A stretch of DNA of 64,000 nt, taken from assembly GCF_040683095.1 (NCBI RefSeq), contig NZ_JBFBCI010000032.1:30808-94807 (forward strand), written 5' to 3'. Of this stretch, positions 17,927 to 26,838 are shown piece by piece (position 1 is the stretch's first letter; each line of letters starts with the position of its first letter). The position numbers and the translations under genes were made by a program. Origin of the DNA: Sphaerisporangium sp040683095. GTDB taxonomy: Bacteria > Actinomycetota > Actinomycetes > Streptosporangiales > Streptosporangiaceae. Below the pieces are notes generated by a model. It ran no database searches and was not told the DNA's origin. It saw only the letters and a list, made by a program, of their open reading frames with translations.

Positions 17927-18891
17927 GCACCACAGCACTGGAAGTTACCGGCCTGGTGGCCGAGTACCGGCTGAAGTCGGGGCGTGGAGGGGCCACGGTC
18001 CAGGCCGTGTCCGGGGTCGGCTTCACCGTGCCGCGCGGCAGCACGCTCGGCCTGGTCGGGGAGACCGGCTGCGGCAAGAGCACGCTGGCGCGCTGCCTGG
18101 TCAAGCTTGTGGCGCCCGCCAAGGGCCGGGTGCTGGTCGGCGGCACGGACATCGCCACGGCGCGCGGCCGGGCCCTGGCCGAGATGCGGCGCCGCATCCA
18201 GCTCGTCTTCCAGGACCCGTACGCGTCGCTGAACCCGCGCCTCAGCGTGCGCGCCGCGCTGTCCGAGCCGCTGCGCATCCACGGGCTGCACGCCGGACGC
18301 CGGGAGGAGCGGGTGCGCGAGCTGCTCGACCTGGTCGGCCTGGACCCCGCGCACGCGGGACGCTTCCCCGGCCAGTTCTCGGGCGGGCAGCGGCAGCGGA
18401 TCGGCATCGCCCGCGCCCTCGCCGTCGAACCGGAGATCCTGGTCCTGGACGAGCCGGTCAGCGCCCTCGATGTCAGCGTGCAGGCCGGCGTGCTCAACCT
18501 GCTGCAGGACCTGCAGGAGGAGTTCGGCCTGACGTACGTGTTCATCGCCCACGACCTGTCGGTGGTGCGCCACATCAGCGACGAGGTCGCCGTCATGTAC
18601 CTGGGCCGGATCGTCGAGCAGGCGCCGGTGGACCAGCTGTACGACTCGCCCGCCCACCCCTACACGCACGCCCTGCTGTCGGCCATCCCGCTCCCCGACC
18701 CGAGGGCCGAGCGGGCGCGCACCCGGATCGTGCTGAACGGCGACGCGCCGAGCCCTATGTCACCGCCGTCGGGCTGCCGCTTCCGCACCCGCTGCTGGAA
18801 GGCGAAGGACGTGTGCGCCACCGACCTGCCCGTCTTGGCCGAGATCGGCGCGGGCCACCGGGTGGCCTGCCACTTCCCAACGGACATCTGA
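17923..18891 (+). CDS. ABC transporter ATPase, DppF/OppF type
   Basis: A 322-residue second ATPase subunit. Walker A is GETGCGKST, the signature is FSGGQRQRI, Walker B is ILVLDEPVSALD and the H-loop is IAHDLSVV. The C-terminal oligopeptide cysteine motif (CRFRTRCWKAKDVC) is present. It overlaps the previous gene by ATGA and is followed after 15 bases by the S9 peptidase gene, which places peptide import and intracellular cleavage in one transcript. Confidence 0.92.
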   Translation: MSTTALEVTGLVAEYRLKSGRGGATVQAVSGVGFTVPRGSTLGLVGETGCGKSTLARCLVKLVAPAKGRVLVGGTDIATARGRALAEMRRRIQLVFQDPYASLNPRLSVRAALSEPLRIHGLHAGRREERVRELLDLVGLDPAHAGRFPGQFSGGQRQRIGIARALAVEPEILVLDEPVSALDVSVQAGVLNLLQDLQEEFGLTYVFIAHDLSVVRHISDEVAVMYLGRIVEQAPVDQLYDSPAHPYTHALLSAIPLPDPRAERARTRIVLNGDAPSPMSPPSGCRFRTRCWKAKDVCATDLPVLAEIGAGHRVACHFPTDI

Positions 18892-18906
18892 GAGGAACGA
18901 TCGATC

Positions 18907-20757
18907 ATGTCGTGGCAACGCTTCTTCGAAGCCCGCCAGTGCCTGACCCTTCGCCGGGGCCGGGGGCCTGGAGACCTCGTCCTGTTGGCGGACGACACAG
19001 GGGACGGCCCCCGAGCGTCGGTGTGGGACGTACGGGCGAACGTGACCCGGCCCGTGACCGGGAAGGTCGGCGACGCGGAGAACGCCGTGCTGACCGCCGC
19101 GGGCGACGCCGTGCTGAGCCACCACTCCGACGACGACGGCTCCGAGATGGGCCACCTCATGTCGACCTGCCTGGCGACGGGCGCGGTGCGCGACCTGACC
19201 CCCGACCTGCCGCCGTACACGCTGCGCGGCATCGACGTGGCCCGGGAGGGCGACCAGGTGGTGCTCACCGCCGTCGCGGAGGACGGGTTCAGCCTGTGGC
19301 TGGTCGCGGGCGGACCGCCCAGGCGGCTGTTCACCTCGCGGAACGAGACGTGGAACGGCCTGATCTCCGCCGACGGGACGCTGGCGAGCGTCGACACCAC
19401 CGACCACAACCCGAGCGTGCGGCGCTTCGGGGTGACCGTACTCGACACCGCCTCCGGGAACGTCCTGGCGTTCCTGTCCGACGGCGTGGACGGCCCCGTG
19501 CGCGCGGTGCGCTTCTCCCCCGTGCCCGGCGACCCGCGCGTGCTCGTCTCGACGGAGCGGACCGGGTTCGCCCGGCCCTGCGTCTGGAACCCCCTCGACG
19601 GGAGCCGTCTGGACCTCGACGCCGCGCACCTGACCGGCGACGTCGTGCCTCTGGACTGGTCCGACGACGCGGCGCGCGTGCTGCTCGCGCACGTGGACGG
19701 CGGCGTCCACCGCATGCTCGAACTCGATGTCCACACCGGGGAGGTGACACCCGTCGACCACCCCTCGGGCGCCTACTTCGAACCTGACGTCGCCGCGACG
19801 CACCTGAACATCTGGGCCTCCCACTACGGCGCGGACGGCATCCGGCTGCTGCGCCAGCGCTTCGACGTCCCCCTGACCGTCCTGGGCGTCGATCGGGCCG
19901 GCGCCACCACCACGGTGCTGCGATCCGACACCGCCTCCGCCGGTGTCCGCGCCGTCTCGCGCACAATCCGTTCCGCCGACGGCACGCCGCTACAGCTGTG
20001 GACCTGCGCGCCGCCCGGCGCCACCGCCCCCGGACCGGTCGTCCTCTACCTGCACGGCGGCCCCAACATGGTGACGGTCGACCGGTACAACCCGCAGGCG
20101 CAGGCCTGGCTCGACGAGGGCATCGGCTACGCGGCGCTGAACTACCGCGGCTCGGTCACCTTCGGCCGCGACTTCCGCGAGGGGTTCCGCCCGTCGCTCG
20201 GCGACCGGGAACTGGAGGATGTGGATGCCGCCGTCGAGTGCCTGGTGGCCGAGGGGATCGCCGCCAGGGACCAGGTCTTCGTCACGGGCGTCTCCTACGG
20301 CGGCTACCTGTCGCTGCTGGCGATGGGCCGCCGGCCCCACCTGTTCGCGGGCGCGCTGGCCTTCGTGCCGATGGCCGACTGGCTCGCCGCCTACGACGAC
20401 ATGAACCCCGCGCAGCGGCGGGCGTGCCGGTACTTCATCGGCGGCTCCCCCGACGAAATGCCCGACGCGTACCGGAGGGCCTCTCCCATCACCTACGTCG
20501 GCGACGTCCGCGCGCCCGTCTGGATCAGCCACGCCACCCACGACACCCGCTGCCCGGCGCGTCAGGTCCACGACTACGCCCTGGCCGTCGAGCGCGCCGG
20601 TGGCGACGTCGTCCTCGACTGGTTCATCGGCGGCCACGAGACCAGCAGCAGGGACCATGCCATCGCCGACCAGCGGCGCATGCTGGGCCTGGTGCGGTCG
20701 GCGCTGCGGGGCGAACGCTGGTCCACCGGCCCCGTGACACCCCCTCCGGCCGGGTGA
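18907..20757 (+). CDS. S9 family serine peptidase (acylaminoacyl/prolyl oligopeptidase-like)
   Basis: A 616-residue cytoplasmic peptidase with an N-terminal beta-propeller (about residues 20-350) that gates access and a C-terminal alpha/beta hydrolase domain. The triad is intact: Ser463 in GVSYGGY, Asp546 in HDTRCP and His577 in GGHE. Such enzymes cut short peptides or release N-acyl amino acids. Being last in the importer operon, it probably processes the imported peptide-like substrate, with the M20 enzyme acting on the products. The ATG follows GAGAGGA. Confidence 0.9.
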   Translation: MSWQRFFEARQCLTLRRGRGPGDLVLLADDTGDGPRASVWDVRANVTRPVTGKVGDAENAVLTAAGDAVLSHHSDDDGSEMGHLMSTCLATGAVRDLTPDLPPYTLRGIDVAREGDQVVLTAVAEDGFSLWLVAGGPPRRLFTSRNETWNGLISADGTLASVDTTDHNPSVRRFGVTVLDTASGNVLAFLSDGVDGPVRAVRFSPVPGDPRVLVSTERTGFARPCVWNPLDGSRLDLDAAHLTGDVVPLDWSDDAARVLLAHVDGGVHRMLELDVHTGEVTPVDHPSGAYFEPDVAATHLNIWASHYGADGIRLLRQRFDVPLTVLGVDRAGATTTVLRSDTASAGVRAVSRTIRSADGTPLQLWTCAPPGATAPGPVVLYLHGGPNMVTVDRYNPQAQAWLDEGIGYAALNYRGSVTFGRDFREGFRPSLGDRELEDVDAAVECLVAEGIAARDQVFVTGVSYGGYLSLLAMGRRPHLFAGALAFVPMADWLAAYDDMNPAQRRACRYFIGGSPDEMPDAYRRASPITYVGDVRAPVWISHATHDTRCPARQVHDYALAVERAGGDVVLDWFIGGHETSSRDHAIADQRRMLGLVRSALRGERWSTGPVTPPPAG

Positions 20758-20793
20758 CCACGGCAGACCTCAAGGTGGATGGCGGCGGAGGAG

Positions 20794-22413
20794 TCAGCGG
20801 GCGAATTCGGTGGCGCGGGATTCTCTTACCACGGTGATGCGGATTTGGCCGGGGTAGGTCAGTTCCTCTTCTACCTGCTTGGCGACGTCGCGGGCGATGA
20901 CCTGGGCCTGGATGTCGTCGATCGCCTCGGGGCGGACCATGACCCTGATCTCGCGGCCGGCCTGCATGGCGAAGACCTTCTCGACGCCGTCGTAGGACTG
21001 GGCGATCTCCTCCAGCCGCTCCAGCCGCTTGACGTACGCCTCCAGGGACTCGCGGCGGGCTCCCGGGCGGCTGCCGCTGATGGCGTCGGCGGCCTGGGTG
21101 AGCACCGCCTCGACCGTGCGGACCTCCACCTCGTTGTGGTGCGCCTCGATGGCGTGGACGACGTCCTCGTGCTCGCCGTACCGGCGGGCGATCTCGGCGC
21201 CGATCAGGGCGTGGCTGCCCTCGACCTCGTGGGTGAGCGCCTTGCCGATGTCGTGCAGGACCGTGCAGCGCTTGAGCATCATCGGGTCTAGGCGCAGCTC
21301 GGAGGCCATGATGCCGGCGATGTGCGCCGACTCGACGAGGTGCTTGAGGACGTTCTGCCCGTAGGAGGTGCGGTAGCGGAGCTGGCCGAGCAGCATGATC
21401 AGCTCGGGGTGCATGTCGGTGATGGCGAGCTCGACCAGCGCGTCCTCGCCGGCACGCACGCAGAGGTCCTTGACCTCCTCCTTGCTGCGCTCGTACGCCT
21501 CCTCGATGCGCTGCGGGTGGATGCGGCCGTCGAGGACGAGCTTTTCGAGGGTCAGCCGGGCGGTCTCCCGCCGGACCGGGTCGAAGCAGGACAGGAGCAC
21601 CGCTTCGGGCGTGTCGTCGATGATCAGGTTGACGCCGGTGGTCGACTCGAAGGCGCGGATGTTGCGGCCCTCGCGGCCGATGATGCGGCCTTTCATCTCG
21701 TCGCCGGGCAGATGGAGCACGCTCACCACGGACTCGGCGGTCTGCTCGGTGGCGACGCGCTGCACGGCCAAGGTGACGATCTTGGTGGCGCGCTTCTCGC
21801 CTTCCTTGCGAGCCTCGCTCTCGATCTCCCTGACGATCAGCGCGGCCTCGCGCTTGGCCTGGTTCTCGATGGTCGTGACCAGCTCGGCCTTGGCCTGGTC
21901 GGCGGTCAGGCCGGCGACGCGCTCCAGGATCTCGCGGCGCTGGTCCTCGACGTGGTCGAGCTCGGCGCGCCGCCCGGTGAGCTCGGTCTCGGCCTCGGTG
22001 AGCTTTCTGGCGGTCTCGGCCTGCCTGCGGGTCTCCTCGTCGAGCCGCTCCTCGCGCTCGGCGAGGCGGTGCTCCCGGCGCTCCAGGTCGGACCTGAGCT
22101 CCTTGAGCTCGGTCTTGAGGACGCGGGACTCGTCCTCGACCTCCTTGCGCATGCGCAGGGCGTTCTCGGCGGCCGCCTCGGCCTTGCCGACCATCTCACC
22201 GGCGTCGGTCTCGGCCTTGACGCGGATCTCCAGCCCTTCGCGCCGCGCCTGTTCAAGCTCGGCGTGGACGTCCGCGAGCTGCTCGGCGGTCGGGCCGCGC
22301 CTGCCGGTGCGGTCGCCGCCGATGCGGCGTATCAGCACGACCAGGGCGACGATCGCGATGAGCGCCAGCAGGACAACGGCTACCGCCAGCATGATCACGA
22401 TCGTCGAATCCAT
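20794..22413 (-). CDS. rny: ribonuclease Y
   Basis: A 539-residue membrane-anchored endoribonuclease that initiates mRNA decay. An N-terminal transmembrane helix (about residues 4-27) is followed by a long charged coiled coil (about 40-190), a KH RNA-binding domain with GRIIGREGRNIRAFE, and an HD domain whose metal motif reads LHDIGKALTHEVEGSHA. The ATG at 22413 starts right at the membrane helix, behind GAGGAGGG; the frame extends 17 codons upstream without conserved sequence. It converges on the S9 peptidase gene with 36 bp between stops. The leader contains a hairpin that overlaps the ribosome-binding site. Confidence 0.95.
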   Translation of the reverse strand: MDSTIVIMLAVAVVLLALIAIVALVVLIRRIGGDRTGRRGPTAEQLADVHAELEQARREGLEIRVKAETDAGEMVGKAEAAAENALRMRKEVEDESRVLKTELKELRSDLERREHRLAEREERLDEETRRQAETARKLTEAETELTGRRAELDHVEDQRREILERVAGLTADQAKAELVTTIENQAKREAALIVREIESEARKEGEKRATKIVTLAVQRVATEQTAESVVSVLHLPGDEMKGRIIGREGRNIRAFESTTGVNLIIDDTPEAVLLSCFDPVRRETARLTLEKLVLDGRIHPQRIEEAYERSKEEVKDLCVRAGEDALVELAITDMHPELIMLLGQLRYRTSYGQNVLKHLVESAHIAGIMASELRLDPMMLKRCTVLHDIGKALTHEVEGSHALIGAEIARRYGEHEDVVHAIEAHHNEVEVRTVEAVLTQAADAISGSRPGARRESLEAYVKRLERLEEIAQSYDGVEKVFAMQAGREIRVMVRPEAIDDIQAQVIARDVAKQVEEELTYPGQIRITVVRESRATEFAR

Positions 22414-22426
22414 GCGCGCCAACCCT

Positions 22427-22455
22427 CCTCGCGTCGCGAGCTTGAGCACGCGAGG
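22427..22455 (-). promoter_or_regulatory. hairpin in the rny leader overlapping the Shine-Dalgarno
   Basis: CCTCGCGT and ACGCGAGG form an 8-bp stem with a 13-base loop directly upstream of the rny start. The downstream arm shares GAGG with the GAGGAGGG ribosome-binding site. This could modulate translation or be a cleavage site for autoregulation; that is an inference from position only. Confidence 0.35.
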
Positions 22456-22875
22456 GCCACACACGCGGCACGGACTCGCCCGAGCGGGCGATTCTTGTCA
22501 GACAAATATGTCCAACGCCCGGACACGAAGGCATCCGGCCGCTGGGTGTGATCGGTCTAAATCGTCCGTCGAACACCGTTATGGCAATCCGCACTGCGCG
22601 GAGTAGCTCCTCACTGTGGTCGAGATTAAGCGTCAGAGAGGTAACGAGCAAGCAAAGTCCGCCCGTCAAGCCAGTTTTGTACCCTAGGCCCGGCTGGACG
22701 AGGTCCGCCGCCACCGACATCGCGCCCGATGAATCCCACTATGTCGCACAGGGGGCGAAAAGTCTGCTTAACGCCACTCGGGCGGTGCTTCGCCCCAGCC
22801 TCTCGGTACACGCCCGGTTCGGATATTTTTCGCCAGGCACGGCACGTTCGCCGGGCGCGAGGGTATGGGGGCGCC
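22456..22875. other. divergent intergenic region between rny and the F420-type gene
   Basis: About 420 bp that should hold the divergent promoters. No domain-bearing frame, tRNA or strong terminator was seen. Short features include TTGTC-A-GACAA near 22495 and a GC-poor patch GGATATTTTTCG near 22821. Confidence 0.5.
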
Positions 22876-23841
22876 ATGGCAGAGATCGGTTACACGCTCA
22901 TGTGCGAGCAGACTCCCACCCGGCGGCTGGTCGATGACGCCGTCAGCGCCGAGCGCGCGGGGTTCGACTACGAGGCCATGTCCGACCACTACTTCCCGTG
23001 GCTCGAGGAGATGGGCCACTCGTCCTACGCCTGGTCGGTGCTGGGCGCGGTAGCCCACGCCACCGAGCGCATCCCGCTGATGACCTACGTCACCTGCCCG
23101 ATCATGCGTTACCACCCGGCCGTGGTGGCCCAGAAGGCCGCCACGATGGGCGCGCTGTCGGACGGACGTTTCACGCTGGGACTCGGCGCGGGTGAGAACC
23201 TGAACGAGCACGTCGTCGGCCGGGGCTGGCCCCCGGTGAACATCCGCCACGAGATGTTCGGCGAGGCCGTCGAGATCATCCAGGCGTTGTTCTCCGGGGA
23301 CTACATCAGCTACCGGGGCGACCACTACACCGTCGACTCGGCCAAGCTGTACGACCTCCCGGACGAGCCGGTGCCGGTCGGCATCGCGGCCTCCGGGCCG
23401 CAGTCGGCCGACCTCGCCGCGGAGTACGGCGACGCGCTGATCGCGGTCCATCCCGACGCCCACCTGGTCGACCGCTTCCACGCCACCGGCGGCGAGGGGA
23501 AGCCCGTCTACGGCCAGGTCGCGGTCTCCTACGACACCGACGTCGAGGCGGCCAAGGAGCGGGCCCACCGGCTGTGGAGGTGGTTCGCCGCGGACTGGAA
23601 GGTGCTCTCTGAGCTACCGGCTCCGGTGAACTTCGCGTCGTACGCGAAGTTCGTCCGCCCGGACGACGTCGCGTCCCAGGTGCCCTGCGGCGACGACCCG
23701 GACAAGGTGGTGGAGGCCGTGAAGAAGTTCATCGACGCGGGCTTCACGCACGTCGCGCTGGTGCAGATCGGCGCCGAGCACCAGCAGGAGTTCCTCACCT
23801 GGGCGGAGAAGGAACTCCTCCCGGCGCTCCGCGATCTGTGA
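22876..23841 (+). CDS. LLM-class F420-dependent oxidoreductase
   Basis: A 321-residue luciferase-like TIM-barrel enzyme of the group that uses the deazaflavin F420 (related to F420-dependent glucose-6-phosphate dehydrogenase). Family features are AEIGYTLMCEQ at the N-terminus, SDHYFPWLEEMGHSSYAW, TLGLGAGENLNEHVVG and the C-terminal FTHVALVQIG. The substrate is not predictable. The ATG at 22876 lies behind GGGGGCG; the frame is open 49 codons upstream but that sequence is unlike the family. It converges on the S9-like gene with 21 bp between stops. Confidence 0.88.
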   Translation: MAEIGYTLMCEQTPTRRLVDDAVSAERAGFDYEAMSDHYFPWLEEMGHSSYAWSVLGAVAHATERIPLMTYVTCPIMRYHPAVVAQKAATMGALSDGRFTLGLGAGENLNEHVVGRGWPPVNIRHEMFGEAVEIIQALFSGDYISYRGDHYTVDSAKLYDLPDEPVPVGIAASGPQSADLAAEYGDALIAVHPDAHLVDRFHATGGEGKPVYGQVAVSYDTDVEAAKERAHRLWRWFAADWKVLSELPAPVNFASYAKFVRPDDVASQVPCGDDPDKVVEAVKKFIDAGFTHVALVQIGAEHQQEFLTWAEKELLPALRDL

Positions 23842-23862
23842 CGGCCCAGGACCCGCGACGGG

Positions 23863-25782
23863 TTACCGGAAGATCTGCTGGTAGAACGCCAGCTCGGCGG
23901 CGAGGGCGGCGCTCCTGGTCTCGGCGCGGCCGAAACCGTGCCCCTCGCCTTCGAAGGACAGGTAGGTGCACGGGACGCCGCGCTCGTTGAGCACCGCCAC
24001 GAACTCCTCGGCCTGCGCCGGCGGCACCACGAGGTCGTCCTGGCCCTGCATCAGCAGCATCGGGCAGTCGATCTGGCCCGCCCGGGACAACGGCTCCCGC
24101 GTGGCGTACAGCGCGGCGTTCTCCGGGCCGACCAGCCATTCGACGTACCGGGACTCGAAGTCGTGCGTCGTGGCGGCCAGCGGCGCGAGAGCGCTGACGC
24201 CCGCGATCGAGACGCCGCCGCAGAACAGCCCGGTGGCGCAGCAGGCCGCCATGGCCGTCCAGCCGCCGGCGCCCGCGCCGCGGATCGCGATGCGCTCGGG
24301 GTCGGCGAGCCCGGCGGAGAGCAGCCACTCGGCGGCGGCGATCACGTCCTCGACGTCGACGGCGCCCCAGCGCCCCTTCAGCCGGTCGCGGTAGGCGCGC
24401 CCGTAGCCGGTGGACCCGCCGTAGTTCACGTCGATCACGCCGATGCCGCGGCTGGTGAGGAACGCCTTGTGCGGGTCGAGGGCGGTCACGCCGTGCGCGG
24501 CCGGGCCGCCGTGCGCGAACACGACGTACGGCGGCGCGACCTCGCCGAGGGTCACCGCAGGGTTGGCGGGGGAGTAGACGTAGGCGTGCACGCGGCGCCC
24601 GAACCGGCTGTGGATCTCGACGGGCAGGGGCACCGGCAGGTAGGCCGCGTCGGGCGGCTCGCCGATGTCGCTGCGCAGGCTCTCGGCGGTGTTCTCGCCG
24701 GTGTTCTCGGAGGTGCCGGTGCCGACGTCGACCCGCACCACCGACCGGGACACCGTCGCGGAGTAGGCGATGCCGCACACCGTGGAGCCGTCGGCGCCGA
24801 GGGACGGCTCCCAGCCGTCGTAGGGCTGCGGCGGGTGCGTCATCTCGCCCGTGCGGGGGTCGAGGACGCCGAGCCGCAGGTCGCCGCGCCCGTGCACGAC
24901 CGCGAGCCGCCCGTCGGCGAGGACGGCGTACGGCGCGGCGCCGAGCTGCTGGGGCGCCCAGGCGAACTCCTCCTCGGCGGGGAACAGCGCGCGCGAGGAC
25001 GAGCCGTCCAGGCCGGCCTCCTCCAGGTTCCACCACCCGGAGCGGTCGGTCAGCAGGTAGAGGTGGCCGGGCCCGTTCCACCGGGGCGCCAGCACCGACT
25101 CGGCGGGGCCGCCCATGACGCGCCACGACTCGCCGTCGGCGAGCCTGGTGACGCGCAGCTCGGTGCCGATCCAAGGCATGCGCGGGTGGTCCCAGCAGAT
25201 GTACGCGAGGTGCTCGCCGTCCGGAGAGGGCGTGGGGGAGGCGTAGAAGTCGCTGCCCGTGACCCGCTGCCAGGGCTCGCCACCGCCGGGCAGCGGGATC
25301 GACACGATCGACCGGGCCACCTTGCCGTCGCCGCCGTGGCGTTCCTGGACGCACCACACCACGCCCGCGTGGACGGTCAGGTCGGCGTAGCGCAGCCCGC
25401 GCGCGACGTCGGGCTCGGGGGTGATCGGGCGGGGCGCCCCGCCGCCGGCGGGCAGCAGGTACAGCCGCTGGTCGGCGTGCTCGGCGAACACGACGTCGCC
25501 CTCGGGCGTCACGGCGTACGAGCGGCCTCCGTACTCGTGGACGCGGGTGCGCGCGTCCCAGGGCGCGGGCAGCAGCTCTCGGCACGTGCCGCCCGCGTCG
25601 CGGTGGACGATGGTGCGCCTGCCGCCTTCGGTGGGCCGTTCCTCCTCCCACCACATCTCGTCGCCGATGACCGTCGGGTTACCGGGCCGCACGCCGGACC
25701 GGACGACCTCGGCGGTGGAGATGGGCGAGGGCCAGGCACCGAACGGAGGAACGGGGCGCCCGGACATGCGCTCGGGGGGCAT
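23863..25782 (-). CDS. S9 prolyl-oligopeptidase family protein lacking the catalytic serine
   Basis: A 639-residue protein with an N-terminal beta-propeller and a C-terminal alpha/beta hydrolase domain, clearly of the S9 family. The nucleophile motif reads RGAGAGGW where active relatives have RGASAGGW or RGGSAGGW, so the serine is Gly504 (codon GGC at 24271-24273, one base from AGC). The other triad residues remain: Asp583 in QGQDDLVVP and His615 in GEGHGFG. It is therefore probably a pseudo-peptidase with a binding or scaffold role, unless another residue acts as nucleophile. The ATG at 25782 is used; the open frame to 26124 is antisense to the next gene. It lies 38 bases after the binding-protein gene and is probably co-transcribed with it. 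Confidence 0.88.
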   Translation of the reverse strand: MPPERMSGRPVPPFGAWPSPISTAEVVRSGVRPGNPTVIGDEMWWEEERPTEGGRRTIVHRDAGGTCRELLPAPWDARTRVHEYGGRSYAVTPEGDVVFAEHADQRLYLLPAGGGAPRPITPEPDVARGLRYADLTVHAGVVWCVQERHGGDGKVARSIVSIPLPGGGEPWQRVTGSDFYASPTPSPDGEHLAYICWDHPRMPWIGTELRVTRLADGESWRVMGGPAESVLAPRWNGPGHLYLLTDRSGWWNLEEAGLDGSSSRALFPAEEEFAWAPQQLGAAPYAVLADGRLAVVHGRGDLRLGVLDPRTGEMTHPPQPYDGWEPSLGADGSTVCGIAYSATVSRSVVRVDVGTGTSENTGENTAESLRSDIGEPPDAAYLPVPLPVEIHSRFGRRVHAYVYSPANPAVTLGEVAPPYVVFAHGGPAAHGVTALDPHKAFLTSRGIGVIDVNYGGSTGYGRAYRDRLKGRWGAVDVEDVIAAAEWLLSAGLADPERIAIRGAGAGGWTAMAACCATGLFCGGVSIAGVSALAPLAATTHDFESRYVEWLVGPENAALYATREPLSRAGQIDCPMLLMQGQDDLVVPPAQAEEFVAVLNERGVPCTYLSFEGEGHGFGRAETRSAALAAELAFYQQIFR

Positions 25783-25820
25783 AGCCGAATCCTGCCGGAA
25801 AACGAGACGCGGTGTGGTCG

Positions 25821-26660
25821 CTACGGAGCCGCTCGTGTTCCCGGGTGGGTGCGCAAAGCGGGCGGGGAGGGATATTTCCCGGCGAGCGCGCCGAGATGGC
25901 GGATCACCGCGCGCCGCCAGGCGCCGTCGTCGAACATCGCGCGCAGGGCGTCGTCCACGCCCGCGCGAAGGTCGTCCCGAGCGACCGCGATGCCGTACGC
26001 CTGCCGCGCGAAGGTGTGCCCGACCAGCCGGACGGCCTCCGGCGAGCGGGCGGCGAACCCGGCGAGGACCGCCGCCTCGCCGGTGACCGCGTGCACCCGC
26101 CCGGAGGCGAGCCGCCGGGCGCACTCCTCCAGCGTCGAGACGGTCAGGAAGGCGCGCTGCCAGGCCGAGCCGAACCGGGCCACCAGGGGGCTGGGGGAGG
26201 CCGTGCAGACCCGCTTCTGGGTGAGGTCACGCAGGCGGCGGACGGACATGTCGCCCGCGCCCGCGAGGATGTCCTCGCCGGAGACCAGATAGGGCCCCGC
26301 GACGGACGCCGGGCCGGGGCCGTCCGCGGGCAGGGGTTCTCCCATGCTGAGGTCGGCGGGCGGGGAGGCCGGGACGGTCACGTAGCGCACCTGGTCGTCC
26401 CGGTAGCCGAGCCGCCGCGCGACGTAGCCAGCGACCTCGATCTCGAAGCCCGCGTAGCCGCCGGAGGGCGACAGATCGGCAAGCCCGGGACGTCCGGGGT
26501 GCACGCCGATCACGAGCGTGCCGTGGCCGCCTCCGCAGCCCGCGAGGAGGGCCGGCGCCGCGATGAGCGCCGCCACGAGCCCCGCCGGCAGCGCTCCTGA
26601 CGGCCCGGCGCCGGGCCGGCGGCGGGTGGCCGGTGGCGGGAGGGGCCGCGTCCTGCTCAT
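25821..26660 (-). CDS. orphan amino-acid-type solute-binding lipoprotein (SBP family 3)
   Basis: A 279-residue lipoprotein with signal peptide and lipobox ALLAGC, then a family 3 periplasmic-binding fold: GTLVIGVHPGRPGLADLSPSG, YAGFEIEVAGYVARRLG and a hinge with GRVHAVTGEAAVLAGF. It resembles glutamate or glutamine binding proteins but has no permease or ATPase of its own. gluABCD lies just upstream on the same strand, behind a terminator-like hairpin. It may feed that importer, sense an extracellular amino acid, or act with the serine-less S9 protein encoded 38 bases downstream. Confidence 0.82.
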   Translation of the reverse strand: MSRTRPLPPPATRRRPGAGPSGALPAGLVAALIAAPALLAGCGGGHGTLVIGVHPGRPGLADLSPSGGYAGFEIEVAGYVARRLGYRDDQVRYVTVPASPPADLSMGEPLPADGPGPASVAGPYLVSGEDILAGAGDMSVRRLRDLTQKRVCTASPSPLVARFGSAWQRAFLTVSTLEECARRLASGRVHAVTGEAAVLAGFAARSPEAVRLVGHTFARQAYGIAVARDDLRAGVDDALRAMFDDGAWRRAVIRHLGALAGKYPSPPALRTHPGTRAAP

Positions 26661-26725
26661 TCGCAGTATTAGAGCCGCCCGGCCGCGCACCCGCCCGCGA
26701 TAAGGCGGAAGCTTTACGCGGCGCC

Positions 26726-26780
26726 GTTCCCGAGGCCCACGGGCGCAGTTCCCGAGGTGCATGCGGCGGAGTTGCCGAGG
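26726..26780. repeat. three tandem ~23-bp units downstream of gluD
   Basis: GTTCCCGAGG at 26726 and 26748 and GTTGCCGAGG at 26771 recur with 22-23 bp spacing, embedded in similar flanks. They lie between the gluD terminator hairpin and the orphan binding-protein start. Function unknown. Confidence 0.55.
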
Positions 26781-26782
26781 GC

Positions 26783-26822
26783 CGCGCGGCGCCGCCGTCC
26801 AAGGGGTACGCGGCGCCGCGCG
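26783..26822 (-). terminator. hairpin terminator of the glu operon
   Basis: CGCGCGGCGCCG (26783-26794) and its exact complement (26811-26822) form a 12-bp stem with a 16-base loop, 16 bases after the gluD stop. There is no T run, as is usual in high-GC actinobacteria. Confidence 0.55.
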
Positions 26823-26838
26823 AAGGCACGTGAACGGG

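Noticed and set aside
25783..26124. 114-codon N-terminal extension of the S9-like protein
   Set aside because: The sequence is antisense-frame noise over the binding-protein gene, and the family starts at 25782.
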